NCBI GenBank assembly: GCA_020249775.1
Contig: JADCFA010000018.1
Coordinates: 173,103 to 237,102, forward strand
Length of the DNA stretch: 64,000 nucleotides
Direction of reading: 5' to 3'
Origin: Roseomonas sp.
GTDB lineage: Bacteria; Pseudomonadota; Alphaproteobacteria; Acetobacterales; Acetobacteraceae
Shown: one piece after another, positions 1-8,621 of the stretch
How positions within the stretch are numbered: position 1 is the stretch's first letter
Layout of the letters: every line of letters starts with the position of its first letter
Notes under the pieces: generated by a model
Database searches by the model: none
Seen by the model: the letters and a program-made list of their open reading frames with translations, nothing else
Told to the model about the DNA's origin: nothing
Made by a program: the position numbers and the translations under genes

Positions 1-1076
1 GGCGTCGGGATGGCATTGATGCCAAGGCTGCGCGCGGTATCCGCCAGAATATCCCAGGTGGTGGCATCTACCGGAATACCGCCGGCGAGCCGCGCCGCGC
101 GCGTGGCTCTTTCCTTTTCTCCCGCCACCAGCACGGGCTGATCCGGATCAGCGGGCGGCGATGCCTTTACATGTGCAATCACCGCGGCCATTTCGGAACG
201 GAAGGCGGCCAGATCGCCAAAGCGTGCCGGGTCAATCACAAAGGCAAGCCAGCCATTGACGATGCTGCCATCCTTCGGGTGATGCGGTGCCGCTGTCACG
301 CCGCCAATCAGCGCGCCGGCCAGGATTTCGCACATCAGCGCCAAGCCATAGCCCTTATGCCCACCAAAGGGCAGCAAAGCGCCACGCGGCTGATCCCGAT
401 ACAAAACGCCCGGATCATTGGTGGGCTTGCCCTTGGCATCCACCAAGGCGCCATCCGGCACTGGCTTGCCGGCATTGAAGGCGACACGGCATTTGCCAAG
501 CGCAATCGCCGCCGTCGCGAAATCCAGGATCAACGGATGTTCACCTTCCGCCACTGCCGGCACCGCCACGCAAACGGGGTTGGTGGACATGCGCCCATCG
601 CTGCCGCCAAAGGGCGCCACCGCGCCGGGGCCGGAAACACCATTTACGAAATGGACCGAAATCATCCCAGCCCGCGCTGCCTGTTCACCATAGGAACCGA
701 TGCGGCCCAGATGATGCACATTCTTGAGCGCCATCACCGCATGGCCATGCTGGCGCGCGGCATGGATCGCCCAATCCATGGTGATGCGCCCGATGCGCTG
801 GCCATAGCCCATCTTCCCGTCAAACACGGCAAGAGAAGGCTCCTGCCGCACCGCTTCCGGCATGGCGCCCGGATGCAATTTGCCCGCGCGCATATTTTCC
901 ACATAGCGCACCAGCAGCATGATGCCGTGGCTGTCATGGCCTTGCAGATTCGATTCCAGCAAATGATCCGTGACCATCGCCGCTTCATCTTCCGCGCTGC
1001 CGCTGGCGCGGATCATGGCATGCACCAGGCCGCGCAAGGCAGCGGGATCAACGCGGAGCATCGGGGCGGCTTTCAT
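1..1076 (-). CDS. Malate/L-lactate/ureidoglycolate dehydrogenase family protein (3' end cut)
   Basis: NAD(P)-dependent oxidoreductase of the Ldh_2 family, which oxidises 2-hydroxy acids such as malate, lactate or ureidoglycolate in the cytoplasm. The translation starts MKAAPMLRVDPAALR and carries the family's conserved GHDSHG segment at residues 46-51, followed by GRIGSYGEQAARAG-like and LPFGGHKGYGLAL-like blocks. About 358 residues are visible with no stop before the window edge; the family is about 340-360 long, so little is missing. The ATG at 1076 is preceded by an AGGAGA-type ribosome site. The substrate cannot be assigned from sequence. The long plus-strand frame opposite it is a shadow. 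Confidence 0.9.
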   Translation of the reverse strand, partial: MKAAPMLRVDPAALRGLVHAMIRASGSAEDEAAMVTDHLLESNLQGHDSHGIMLLVRYVENMRAGKLHPGAMPEAVRQEPSLAVFDGKMGYGQRIGRITMDWAIHAARQHGHAVMALKNVHHLGRIGSYGEQAARAGMISVHFVNGVSGPGAVAPFGGSDGRMSTNPVCVAVPAVAEGEHPLILDFATAAIALGKCRVAFNAGKPVPDGALVDAKGKPTNDPGVLYRDQPRGALLPFGGHKGYGLALMCEILAGALIGGVTAAPHHPKDGSIVNGWLAFVIDPARFGDLAAFRSEMAAVIAHVKASPPADPDQPVLVAGEKERATRAARLAGGIPVDATTWDILADTARSLGINAIPT

Positions 1077-1119
1077 GGGTTCTCTCCTGTGGTCTTGCGG
1101 GCGCTGGATCTGGCGTGCA

Positions 1120-2175
1120 TCACGGCACTTGTTTCAGAAAGGCGGCGAGTTCCTCTCGCCAGAAGCGCGCCTGGCCGGCGGTGCCATGGCCGGCAGTCTC
1201 CGTACTGCAGGGGATCAGCAAGAGCCGCGCATCGGGGATGCGCGCCATGGCGGCGGCCATCAGCCCGGTTTCATGCGGGTTGCGTTCATCATCCGCGGAA
1301 TTGATCGCAAGCACCCTTGCCCTGATCCGCCCCAGCAGCGGTTCCGGGTCATAATCGCGCGATGCCTCATACATATAGATAAGGTCATTGGCGTCAGATG
1401 GTCCGGGCTGAGCCAGGCGCTGATCCAGGATGGCATCTGCCGCCGCGCGGGTGGGGGCGGCTTTTTGTAGCGCCTGAGACCCGCCATTGGTCGCGATATT
1501 GAAGAACAGAAAGGCAAGCGAAAGGGACGCCGGCTGGCTGGTGTAATTCCCCCCCTGATAGGCGGGGTCACGCCGGATGGTTTCGATCAGCAGGCGCCTG
1601 AGCATCCAATTCCGCCCGGACATGGCGGTGGGCTGCGCTGCCATGGGCACGATCGCATCCATGAAATTCGGATAGGTCACACCCCAAAGCCAGGCCAGCA
1701 TGCCGCCCATGGAATTGCCAATGATCAGCCGCACATGGCTGATCCCAAGGCCCCCCGTCAGCAGCCGGTGCTGGGCGGCCAGGATATCGGCGTAATTGAA
1801 CTGCGGAAACCGCGCCTTCAGCCCATCCGATGGCTTGGAGGATTTCCCCGCCCCCAACGCATCCGGGACAATGATATAGTGCTTTGCCGCGTCCAGAGGC
1901 TGGCCGGGTCCGAAAAGCTGCCCGGCAAAAGCGGGCGAGACCATGCTGCGCGACGACCCCGCCGTGCCATGCAGCACCAGAACCGGGGTGCCAGAGGGTT
2001 CACCAATGGTCAGGTAGCCCAGGCGAAGCTCCGGCATCACCTCCCCGGTATGGAAGCGGAAATCCCGCGCCACCCAGGTGGCTTCGCGTGGTTCCGGGTA
2101 TTGCGCGGCGGCAGGCGTGGCGCTGGCCAGGCCTGCGGCCAAAAGCGCGCCTTGGATGATGGTCCGGCCGGACAT
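1120..2175 (-). CDS. Exported alpha/beta-fold hydrolase, MetX-like
   Basis: A 351-residue alpha/beta hydrolase. The nucleophile elbow GNSMGG lies at about residues 153-158 (Ser155), an oxyanion-side HG motif lies in LVLHGTAGS near residue 68, and a candidate catalytic His is near the end (ETAGHGT). The overall pattern resembles homoserine O-acetyltransferase-like hydrolases. I chose the ATG at 2175 rather than 2229 because it follows AGGAGG and opens a typical signal peptide ending ATPAAAQ; that implies periplasmic location, unlike true cytoplasmic MetX. It lies 43 bp upstream of the dehydrogenase on the same strand and may be co-transcribed with it. Substrate unknown. Confidence 0.85.
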   Translation of the reverse strand: MSGRTIIQGALLAAGLASATPAAAQYPEPREATWVARDFRFHTGEVMPELRLGYLTIGEPSGTPVLVLHGTAGSSRSMVSPAFAGQLFGPGQPLDAAKHYIIVPDALGAGKSSKPSDGLKARFPQFNYADILAAQHRLLTGGLGISHVRLIIGNSMGGMLAWLWGVTYPNFMDAIVPMAAQPTAMSGRNWMLRRLLIETIRRDPAYQGGNYTSQPASLSLAFLFFNIATNGGSQALQKAAPTRAAADAILDQRLAQPGPSDANDLIYMYEASRDYDPEPLLGRIRARVLAINSADDERNPHETGLMAAAMARIPDARLLLIPCSTETAGHGTAGQARFWREELAAFLKQVP

Positions 2176-2339
2176 GGCTTCCTCCTGATCCTTGGAACTT
2201 GGGGTCAGCCTAGATCGGATTGGCAGCATGGCAAATCAGCCCAAAGCTTGCCGCGCCCGGCCCCGCCCCCTATACCCGAGCGCACATGCCATCCCGACCG
2301 GGCTGGCCCCGTTTCAACCGCCAAGATGCAGGTATCCCC

Positions 2340-2906
2340 ATGGCGAAGATGCAAGCCAACCAGATGCGCGCCGGTATGGTCATTGAATTTGAAGGCCAGC
2401 GCTACACCATCCTGAAGCAGAACATCATGATCCCCGGCAAGGGTGCCGCCGTGATCCAGGTGGAAATGCGCAATGTGAAGACCGGCGCCAAGAAGGATCA
2501 GCGCTGGCGCACCGCCGATACGGTGGAACGCCTGACCACCGAGGATAAGGAATTCACCTATTCCTATGAGGATGGCGAAAACCTAGTCCTGATGGACCCG
2601 GAAACCTTCGAACAGACCCTGGTGCCCAAGGATATTCTGGGGGACCGCCTGCCCTTTTTGCAGGAAAACATGACGGTCAATGTGAAGCTGATCGAAGGTG
2701 AGCCGGTTTCGATGGACCTGCCCGAGACCGTGACGCTGGAAATTGTGGAAGCCGACCCGGTGGTGAAGGGCCAGACCGCCTCTTCTTCCTATAAGCCGGC
2801 AGTACTGTCCAACGGAGTCAAGGTGATGGTGCCGCCCTTTATTACAGCGGGTGAGAAGATTGTCGTGAAGACGGCAGATGGGACCTATTACGAAAGGGCG
2901 AAATAA
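2340..2906 (+). CDS. efp: Translation elongation factor P
   Basis: EF-P binds ribosomes stalled on proline runs and promotes peptide-bond formation. The 188-residue product begins MAKMQANQMRAG and has the KOW-like N-terminal domain, with the modifiable lysine at position 34 in the tip PGKGAA, then two OB-type domains. The C-terminal signature (VMVPPFITAGEKIVVKT) is clear. The frame is open from 2220, but the family N-terminus fits only the ATG at 2340. No lysine-modifying enzyme gene is next to it. The flagellin genes follow 320 bp downstream with their own promoter signals, so it is probably monocistronic. Confidence 0.97.
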   Translation: MAKMQANQMRAGMVIEFEGQRYTILKQNIMIPGKGAAVIQVEMRNVKTGAKKDQRWRTADTVERLTTEDKEFTYSYEDGENLVLMDPETFEQTLVPKDILGDRLPFLQENMTVNVKLIEGEPVSMDLPETVTLEIVEADPVVKGQTASSSYKPAVLSNGVKVMVPPFITAGEKIVVKTADGTYYERAK

Positions 2907-3226
2907 GGCGGCGAGGAAGCCAACAAAATCCTATTTTTTCTGCCAGTCAGCCTGGCGGCTCATTTCTAAAACGTTTGGAATGGCTTTGTGGGCATTGAGA
3001 CGAAAGGTGGCCAAGTAGTTTCCAAAGCACTGGAAAGTCTTGCTTTTTAGCACGGAAGGCAGTCCGTAACCTTGCTTTAAGGGACATTTATTCTCTCTGA
3101 AAAAAGAATCCGTTCGTTTAGGATTTATTAACCTTTTCTGGGTACCCTTCGAGGGTCCGCAAAAAGTGGTCAGTCGAAACTATGTGTTCCTTCCGGGGAA
3201 TGCATATTGGGAATGGAAAAACTCCG
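2907..3226 (+). other. Intergenic region: flagellin 1 promoter and leader
   Basis: No gene is visible in these 320 bp. The base composition becomes AT-richer than the neighbouring coding DNA. A weak hairpin (GCCAG/CTGGC) lies near 2942-2956 and may end efp. A CtrA-like box lies at 3117-3132, and the rest is probably the flagellin leader. In-frame ATGs at 3182 and 3200 precede the flagellin but do not fit the family N-terminus. Confidence 0.6.
3117..3132 (+). promoter_or_regulatory. CtrA-like box upstream of flagellin 1
   Basis: The site reads TTTA-GGATTTA-TTAAC, matching the CtrA consensus TTAA-N7-TTAAC except for one base in the first half. The same arrangement with the same spacing occurs upstream of flagellin 2 at 4590-4605. 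It lies 94 bp before the flagellin ATG. CtrA control of motility genes is established in several alphaproteobacteria; here it is inferred from the pattern. Confidence 0.5.
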
Positions 3227-4063
3227 ATGACGACGAATTCGATCAATACGAATACGCAGTCGCTGATCGCGCTGCAGTCCCTCAATCTCACAAACGGTCA
3301 GCTATCTGTCACTCAAAAGCGGGTCTCCACTGGCTTTCGTGTCGCAGATGCACGTGATGATGGCGGGGCCTTTGCTGTAGCCCAATCCGTGAAGTCTGAC
3401 ATGGCGGGCGTCGTAGCTGTGAATGAGCAGTTGGGCGGGGTAAAAGGTATCCTGGAAACCACCTTTGCGGCGCTTTCGGTCGTTTCGGATACCATGAAGC
3501 AGATCCGCGCCACCCTGACGCGGTTAGCTGACGCGGGCATCAGTAGTGGCCAGCGCTCTACCTATGAAGATCAGTACGAACTCTTGGCCAAACAGGTCGC
3601 AAATTTTGTGGATGATGCCTTCTATAATGGGCGCACATTGTTATCCACGGACACAGCTAATAATGGCGGTTCAATCTCCGCTATCCGGAATGAATCTGGC
3701 GGGCTCTTCACTATCCAAGCGGTGGATGGCACCCCTCTCAAGATTACTGCTGCTGCTCCAACAACCGCGGCTATTGCGCAAACCTGGATTGCAAGCGGCG
3801 GTACCTTTGACCTGGCTGACGCTCAGATCTCAAAGGCGCTCACTGAATTCGGGTCTGCCATGTCCTTTGTGGAAAACCAAATCGGTTACAATTCCAGAAA
3901 ATCCGATGCCATGAGTAACGGCCTTGGCGCTCTTATAGATGCCGATTTGGCGCGGGAAAGCTCGTCGCTTGAGGGTTTGAGGGTGCGCCAGCAGCTTGGT
4001 GTTCAGACCCTCGGACTGGCCAATCAGGGTCCGCAGGTGCTGCTCGGACTGTTCCGGAACTAA
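3227..4063 (+). CDS. Flagellin 1
   Basis: Filament subunit of 278 residues, exported through the flagellar type III apparatus. It has conserved flagellin ends: an N-terminal coiled-coil D0/D1 region (SINTNTQSLIALQSLN, then QKRVSTGFRVADARDDG) and a C-terminal region ending LANQGPQVLLGLFRN. The central variable region is short, so there is no large D2/D3 domain. The start is set at the ATG beginning MTTNSINTN by comparison with the second flagellin; an upstream in-frame ATG would add a non-flagellin tail. Its neighbours are a same-length paralogue and flbT-flaF. It is likely under CtrA-type control, with FlbT acting after transcription. Confidence 0.93.
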   Translation: MTTNSINTNTQSLIALQSLNLTNGQLSVTQKRVSTGFRVADARDDGGAFAVAQSVKSDMAGVVAVNEQLGGVKGILETTFAALSVVSDTMKQIRATLTRLADAGISSGQRSTYEDQYELLAKQVANFVDDAFYNGRTLLSTDTANNGGSISAIRNESGGLFTIQAVDGTPLKITAAAPTTAAIAQTWIASGGTFDLADAQISKALTEFGSAMSFVENQIGYNSRKSDAMSNGLGALIDADLARESSSLEGLRVRQQLGVQTLGLANQGPQVLLGLFRN

Positions 4064-4106
4064 CCTGCCCTTGGCTTAATCTGATCGGTGAGTTTGCGTT
4101 AAGTGC

Positions 4107-4134
4107 GGCGTGATCCGTTTTGGCGGGTCACGCC
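4107..4134 (+). terminator. Hairpin after flagellin 1
   Basis: GGCGTGATCC pairs with GGGTCACGCC (nine Watson-Crick pairs plus a wobble) around an 8-nt loop, 44 bp past the stop codon. No clear T-run follows, so it may stabilise the flagellin mRNA 3' end rather than act as a classic intrinsic terminator. Confidence 0.45.
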
Positions 4135-4589
4135 GTAGGTATGTTCGAACGGTCGCATGGAAATTGCGGCTGTGATGAAGATACCAAGATGAATCAGGAC
4201 CAAAAGAAATTCAGGATAGTTTTACACTCACGCGTTTTTCTGTAATATCCAAAAAGTGCATAGCATGAAGCATTTTTTCAACTTCTGGTTAATTTTAGCT
4301 TGCAAGCCCTTAAGGCATTCATGAACAGCTGCTGCCGCAGAAAACCGGGACTTTTCCTCACTTGGCGTTGCAGCGACCGAATTCTGCGGTGCACATTAAT
4401 CATATGCTGGTTGCGGTCAGCCACCAATTTGCCTGTTATCCTGTTGTTTAAAGGGCCGAATTTGAAATTCACCCCTTTCCCCTCTCGCGCCGCGCCCAGG
4501 CCTAGACCCCGCCAAGGTCTTGCGACTTAAGGGCGGCGCTAAGCTTTGCTTAAAAAAAATTGATCGCGCTTTAGGTTTTCGGTTTCTTA

Positions 4590-4605
4590 TTTAGTTTTTA
4601 TTAAC
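4590..4605 (+). promoter_or_regulatory. CtrA-like box upstream of flagellin 2
   Basis: TTTA-GTTTTTA-TTAAC has the same half-sites and 7-bp spacer as the box upstream of flagellin 1, and lies 99 bp before the ATG. Conservation of the box and its distance, while the flanks differ, supports a real regulatory site. CtrA as the binder is inferred. Confidence 0.5.
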
Positions 4606-4704
4606 TATCACCGGTCACTATACGTGGGCGCCGAAAAAATCGGAAGGCAATCTGGTAACCGCTACTCAGGGGAGAGCGGGCGCCAACAGAAAGGGGAAGA
4701 CCCC

Positions 4705-5541
4705 ATGTCTTTCAACTCCGTAAACACCAACCGGCAGGCCGTTTTCGCCCTGCAATCCCTCAACCAAACCAATAGCGAGCTTGGCTTCACCCAGAAGCGG
4801 GTTTCCACCGGCTACCGCGTGGCCGACGCCCGTGATGACGGCGGCGCCTTCGCCGTTGCTCAGGCGGTGCGGTCTGACGTTGCGGGCATCACCGCGGTCG
4901 GTGAACAGCTTGGCGGTACGCGTGGTATTCTTTCCACCACCTTCGCCTCGCTTTCGGTGGTGTCTGACACCATGAAGCAAATTCGCGCCACACTGACCCG
5001 CTTGGCCGACGGCGCCGTTACGGGTGGGTCGCGCACATCCTACCAAGAACAGTATACGCTGCTTGTCGACCAAATGTCGAAATTCATTGACGACGCGCAA
5101 TATAATGGTCGTACGCTCCTTAGCACGGATGCCGGTGTTGGTGGTGGCAACATCGTCAGTATCCGCAACGAAACGGGCGGATCCTTCACGATTGAAGCGG
5201 TGAATGGTGCAGATCTCAAGCTGACTTCTGTCGCGCCCGCTTCGGCTACCGCAGCCGCTGCATTCTTGCAGCCCTCGACCGGCCTTTTCGATATAGCTGA
5301 TGCGGCCATCTCCTCTGCGCTGAACAAGTTCGGTGCGCAGATGCAATATGTGGAAAACCAGACCGTCTATAACTCCAAGAAGACTGACGCCATGAATGAT
5401 GGTCTTGGAGCGCTGGTGGATGCCGACCTTGCCAAGGAAAGCTCACTGCTGCAGGCCCTGCAGACAAGGCAGCAGCTTGGCGTTCAAACCCTGTCGCTCG
5501 CCAATCAGGGGCCGCAGGTTCTCCTTAGCCTCTTCCGCTAA
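4705..5541 (+). CDS. Flagellin 2
   Basis: A 278-residue flagellin, exactly the same length as flagellin 1 and closely similar over both conserved ends (RVADARDDGGAFAVAQ; ESSLLQALQTRQQLGVQT; final LSLFR). The middle part is less alike. The ATG at 4705 has an AAGGGGAAG ribosome site; the open frame from 4624 only adds a non-flagellin extension. It lies 95 bp upstream of flbT, with a hairpin between. With flagellin 1 it forms a tandem pair, so the filament may be a heteropolymer or the two may be expressed under different conditions. Confidence 0.95.
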   Translation: MSFNSVNTNRQAVFALQSLNQTNSELGFTQKRVSTGYRVADARDDGGAFAVAQAVRSDVAGITAVGEQLGGTRGILSTTFASLSVVSDTMKQIRATLTRLADGAVTGGSRTSYQEQYTLLVDQMSKFIDDAQYNGRTLLSTDAGVGGGNIVSIRNETGGSFTIEAVNGADLKLTSVAPASATAAAAFLQPSTGLFDIADAAISSALNKFGAQMQYVENQTVYNSKKTDAMNDGLGALVDADLAKESSLLQALQTRQQLGVQTLSLANQGPQVLLSLFR

Positions 5542-5592
5542 GGCGAGTATTCTCGAGGAAGAGTTACCTCAGTAACAGGTTAAAACGGGTGA

Positions 5593-5610
5593 CCCCGGCT
5601 CAGGCCGGGG
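5593..5610 (+). other. GC hairpin between flagellin 2 and flbT
   Basis: CCCCGGC-TCAG-GCCGGGG, a perfect 7-bp stem 51 bp after the flagellin stop and 26 bp before flbT. There is no T-run. It could be an mRNA processing or stability element separating abundant flagellin message from the less needed flbT-flaF message. Confidence 0.45.
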
Positions 5611-5636
5611 CCACCGCCCCAAAACGGAGACAAAAA

Positions 5637-6062
5637 ATGTCAACGCTCGTTCTCGAACTTCGCCAAGGCGACATGATGATCGTCAATGGCGCCCCAATCC
5701 GCTTTCGCAATCGCGCGCGGATCGAGCTTACCGCAAAGGCACGCTTCCTTTTTGGCAAGCAGCTGATGACACCCGATATGGCCAATACCCCGGCCCGGCG
5801 CATCTATTTCGCCTTGCAGACAGCCTATATCGGCGATCATGAGGAACGTAAGGCTGGCCTTGAACACGCCAAGCAACTGATCTCTGAATTCAGGGAAGCC
5901 ACTACCTCGGGCCTCGCACGGGAATACCTGGATCGCGCCTTAGTGCTTGCCCAGGAAGATCAGTGCTATCAGGCTCTGAAATTTGCGCGCCGCGTCATGC
6001 GGCATGAGGAAGTGGTGCTAGGCCTAAGTCCTATCGCCCAATTTGCAACCGCGACGGAATGA
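5637..6062 (+). CDS. flbT: Flagellin mRNA regulator FlbT
   Basis: FlbT acts after transcription on flagellin synthesis in alphaproteobacteria; in Caulobacter it binds the flagellin mRNA leader and favours its decay. The 141-residue product starts MSTLVLELRQGDMMIVNG, close to the family opening, and has the downstream AKARFLFGKQ and RRIYFALQTAYIG-like segments. The start is the ATG at 5637 behind ACGGAGA. Its stop overlaps the flaF start by 4 bp (ATGA). The 5' leaders of both flagellin messages are the expected targets. Confidence 0.9.
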   Translation: MSTLVLELRQGDMMIVNGAPIRFRNRARIELTAKARFLFGKQLMTPDMANTPARRIYFALQTAYIGDHEERKAGLEHAKQLISEFREATTSGLAREYLDRALVLAQEDQCYQALKFARRVMRHEEVVLGLSPIAQFATATE

Positions 6063-6421
6063 TAGAAAAGCCCATGAACCAGATGCTCGGCGCGCTCCGC
6101 TACGGCGCCACACAACAAACCCGTAGCCTTCGTGAGCAGGAGGCGGATGTTTTCCGCCGCGTCAATTTTGCCCTGAAGGCGGCGTTGAACGGCGATCCGA
6201 TAGAGCGCGCCCGCGCAGTCGCTGATAATCGTCGGCTGTGGCTGGCGATTGAATCGGCGATGTTGCATCCGGCCAATCAATTGCCCGAAGCCTTGCGCGC
6301 TTCAATAGTGAGCCTCGGTAGGACGGTCCAGCGGGAAATGGCCACCGGCGAGCCAGACTTGCCATTTCTGATCAATATGAATGATCAGATGATCCTCGGC
6401 CTGTCGGGCGATCCGGACTGA
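6059..6421 (+). CDS. flaF: Flagellar biosynthesis regulator FlaF
   Basis: FlaF is needed for flagellin production or secretion in alphaproteobacteria and acts in opposition to FlbT. The 120-residue protein has the family features ADNRRLWLAIES, HPANQLPEALRASIVSLG and a C-terminal INMNDQMILGL. It overlaps flbT by ATGA at 6059, implying coupled translation; MNQMLGALRYG at 6074 is an alternative start. The order flagellin-flbT-flaF is typical of the class. Confidence 0.9.
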   Translation: MIEKPMNQMLGALRYGATQQTRSLREQEADVFRRVNFALKAALNGDPIERARAVADNRRLWLAIESAMLHPANQLPEALRASIVSLGRTVQREMATGEPDLPFLINMNDQMILGLSGDPD

Positions 6422-6431
6422 TCGGCCTGCT

Positions 6432-7010
6432 TCAGATCATCCGCATCAGGGTTCCGTCGCGCCTGATGGCGTGATGGAACAGCGCGCCTCCCACATGCAG
6501 CACAATCAGCACCACCAAAAGCCAACCGCTGATGCTATGCAGCAGGGATAATATCTTTGCCAGACTTTCCCAGGCTTCCATGAATTTCGGAAATTCGATG
6601 AAGCCGAGATAGGCCGTCGCGCCCCGCATCGGAAAGCCCCAGGCATTGGTTGCCAGAAAGCCAAATATCGGCTGCAAGATCAGCAATCCATAAAGCGCAT
6701 GATGCACCGCCGTGGAAGCGGTGCGGAGCATTTTCGGCGTATCACTCGGCAGGCTGGGCGGCGGGCTCAGCCGGCGCCAGGCCAGCCTGGCGAGGGCCAC
6801 GAACAGAATGGTCAGCCCGGCGCTTTCATGCAGCGCGTAAAACGCCATCTTGCTGTCATCCTTCACATGCTGGATGACAAAGCCAAGCGGCAGCGCCACC
6901 AGCATCAGGCCAAGCGTCACCCAATGAAACAGCTTTGCGATTGCGCCATATTGCCCCGCGGGATGCGCCGCATCCGTCCCCTTGGGCGGCAGGCCAGCCA
7001 TGCCATCCAT
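6432..7010 (-). CDS. Cytochrome b561 family protein
   Basis: A 192-residue membrane protein with four predicted helices and conserved histidines: His in KLFHWVTLGLML, in ALHESAGL, in STAVHHALYGLL and in LHSISGWLLVVLIVLHVGG. This is the di-haem b561 pattern used for quinone-linked electron transfer in the inner membrane. The start at 7010 follows GGAGAGCG. It lies between flaF (convergent, 10 bp apart) and a divergent DUF429-like gene. The redox partner is not evident. Confidence 0.9.
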   Translation of the reverse strand: MDGMAGLPPKGTDAAHPAGQYGAIAKLFHWVTLGLMLVALPLGFVIQHVKDDSKMAFYALHESAGLTILFVALARLAWRRLSPPPSLPSDTPKMLRTASTAVHHALYGLLILQPIFGFLATNAWGFPMRGATAYLGFIEFPKFMEAWESLAKILSLLHSISGWLLVVLIVLHVGGALFHHAIRRDGTLMRMI

Positions 7011-7078
7011 CACGCTCTCCTTTCTTGTTGCAATGAGCATGGCACGAAGCCCAGGGAATGCGCGAGGGGTTTCGTGCC

Positions 7079-8008
7079 ATGATCGCCGCCCATGCGGATT
7101 GGAGCCTGGATGCGCGCAAGCGCTGGGTCAGCATCGCCCGCCGCCAGGGGAAGCATTGGCAGGCCAGCGCCCCGCGCTTGGTGGGCGACCCGGCCAGCTT
7201 AGCAGTGCATTTGCTTACCGAAGGCAGCCCCGCCGCCTTGGGCCTGGATCTGCCGCTTGGCGTGCCGAGGGGTTTTGTCAGCAAGCGCGCTGAACAGGAT
7301 TTCCCGGCCTTCCTGACGGGACTCGCCGGAAACACTGATTTTTTCGCGGTATCCCCAACCCTGGACACCGTCTCCCCCGCCCGGCCTTTCTACCCGGCGC
7401 GGGGCATTAAGGGCATGACGCGCTTGGCCCATGCGGCGGCACTTGGCCTGCCCGATGCCGCTGGCCTGTCCCGCTTGTGCGACCGCGCCACCGCAGAACG
7501 CCCCGCCGGCGCGCCGGTGTTTTGGACGCTCGGCGCCAATCAATCTGGCAAGGCCGCCATCAGTGCCTGGCGCGATTGGCTCGCCCCCGCACTTGCCGCC
7601 GGCGCACCCTTCCGGCTTTGGCCCTTTGCCGGGGCGCTGCATGATCTGCTCCGCCCTGGTCAGCTTGCGATTGCTGAGGTCTATCCGGCGGAAGCCTTGC
7701 GCCATCTGGGGCTGAAACTGGCAGGATCAAAACGCGCTGAAGCACCGCGCCGGGTACTTGCCCCCGCACTCCGCGATGCCATGGCCGCACTCAACGTTAG
7801 CGCCGACGCGATCTTGGCCGAGATGATCCAAGCCGGCTTTGGCACCGACGCCGCTGGTGAAGATCGCTTCGATTCCCTGATCGGCCTGCTCGGCCTGATT
7901 GGCGTGGTGGATGGCAAGCGCCCCGATTTCATCCCCGAAGACCCGATGATCCGCGCCTGGGAGGGCTGGGTATTGGGCCAAACCGCCCTACCCCTGCACC
8001 AAGCCTAA
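7079..8008 (+). CDS. DUF429-like protein
   Basis: A 309-residue protein beginning MIAAHADWSLDARKRW. It has features reminiscent of DUF429, a predicted RNase H-fold family of unknown role: an early acidic strand with DWS, LGLDLPLGVPRGF near residue 48, EVYPAEALRHLG mid-protein, and DRFDSLIGLLGLIGVVDG near the C-terminus, where an Asp would be a candidate active-site residue. The ORF may start at 7058, but the ATG at 7079 gives the natural family N-terminus. It overlaps the convergent lrp gene by 4 bp. Function unknown. Confidence 0.6.
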   Translation: MIAAHADWSLDARKRWVSIARRQGKHWQASAPRLVGDPASLAVHLLTEGSPAALGLDLPLGVPRGFVSKRAEQDFPAFLTGLAGNTDFFAVSPTLDTVSPARPFYPARGIKGMTRLAHAAALGLPDAAGLSRLCDRATAERPAGAPVFWTLGANQSGKAAISAWRDWLAPALAAGAPFRLWPFAGALHDLLRPGQLAIAEVYPAEALRHLGLKLAGSKRAEAPRRVLAPALRDAMAALNVSADAILAEMIQAGFGTDAAGEDRFDSLIGLLGLIGVVDGKRPDFIPEDPMIRAWEGWVLGQTALPLHQA

Positions 8009-8493
8009 CCCAAGGGCACCCCGGCGGCATCCTTCGCGGTTCTGATCGTCTGGAGGGTCTGCACCCGCAGCACGGAAGCCGCCCCGGTCAGCCGGGCGGT
8101 CAATTCATTTTCATGCGCCGTATTGCGCGCCACGAGTCGCAGCAGGAAATCCCCGCCACCGCGGATCATGTGGCATTCGCGCACCTCCGGCCAGGAAGTC
8201 GCCAGCGCCTCAAACGCATCCAGCACGCTTTGCTTTTGCGATTCCAGGCCGACAAGCGCGAAGAACATTACCTCCCACCCCAGCGCGGTGGGGTCTATGT
8301 GGGCATGGTAGCCGCGAATGACGGCTTCTTCTTCCAACCGGCGTACGCGGCGCAAACAGGGCGGTGCGGAAAGATTGACGCGGCGCGCGAGTTCGACATT
8401 CGTGATGCGGCCATCTGCCTGGAGTTCCGCCAGAATCTGGCGGTCCAGAGCGTCCAGATCGGGCTCGGCGCTGGGTTTCATGGAATTGGGCAC
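8005..8493 (-). CDS. Lrp/AsnC family transcriptional regulator
   Basis: A 162-residue regulator. It has an N-terminal winged HTH ([27 protein letters not shown]... at about residues 12-60) and a C-terminal RAM ligand-binding domain ([24 protein letters not shown]). It is transcribed away from trxB, with about 130 bp between them. The Lrp/trxB pairing recurs in alphaproteobacteria, so it may control the trxB-lysR unit. The amino-acid ligand cannot be read from sequence. Confidence 0.92.
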   Translation of the reverse strand: MPNSMKPSAEPDLDALDRQILAELQADGRITNVELARRVNLSAPPCLRRVRRLEEEAVIRGYHAHIDPTALGWEVMFFALVGLESQKQSVLDAFEALATSWPEVRECHMIRGGGDFLLRLVARNTAHENELTARLTGAASVLRVQTLQTIRTAKDAAGVPLG

Positions 8494-8621
8494 CGCCCTT
8501 CATTGCTCAAAACCGGTCCCTCGCGCAATATCATTCCAAGATCAAACGGCCGCAATTCATTGGCTTGCCCTGCCGGGGCAATCATCCGATATCCGCGGCA
8601 GCAATTGATGGGTGCGGATTC

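Larger units (their letters stand above)
4064..4704 (+). other. 641-bp flagellin intergenic region without a gene
   Basis: No convincing coding sequence. Short frames (for example 4300-4530) have no family features and unfavourable composition. The region is AT-rich. It holds a hairpin 44 bp after flagellin 1 (4107-4134), a featureless stretch, then the flagellin 2 promoter region with a CtrA-like box at 4590-4605. Its size next to a duplicated flagellin suggests a decayed spacer from gene duplication, but I see no flagellin remnant in it. Confidence 0.6.

Noticed and set aside
171..1304. 377-codon plus-strand frame
   Set aside because: His/Arg/Ala-rich shadow of the dehydrogenase gene, which shows family motifs.
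4278..4530. Short frames between the flagellins
   Set aside because: AT-rich intergenic DNA, no ribosome sites or family features.
4520..4560. Sigma-54 (-24/-12) promoter for flagellin 2
   Set aside because: GG...GC elements are present but the spacing is one base off the required N10.
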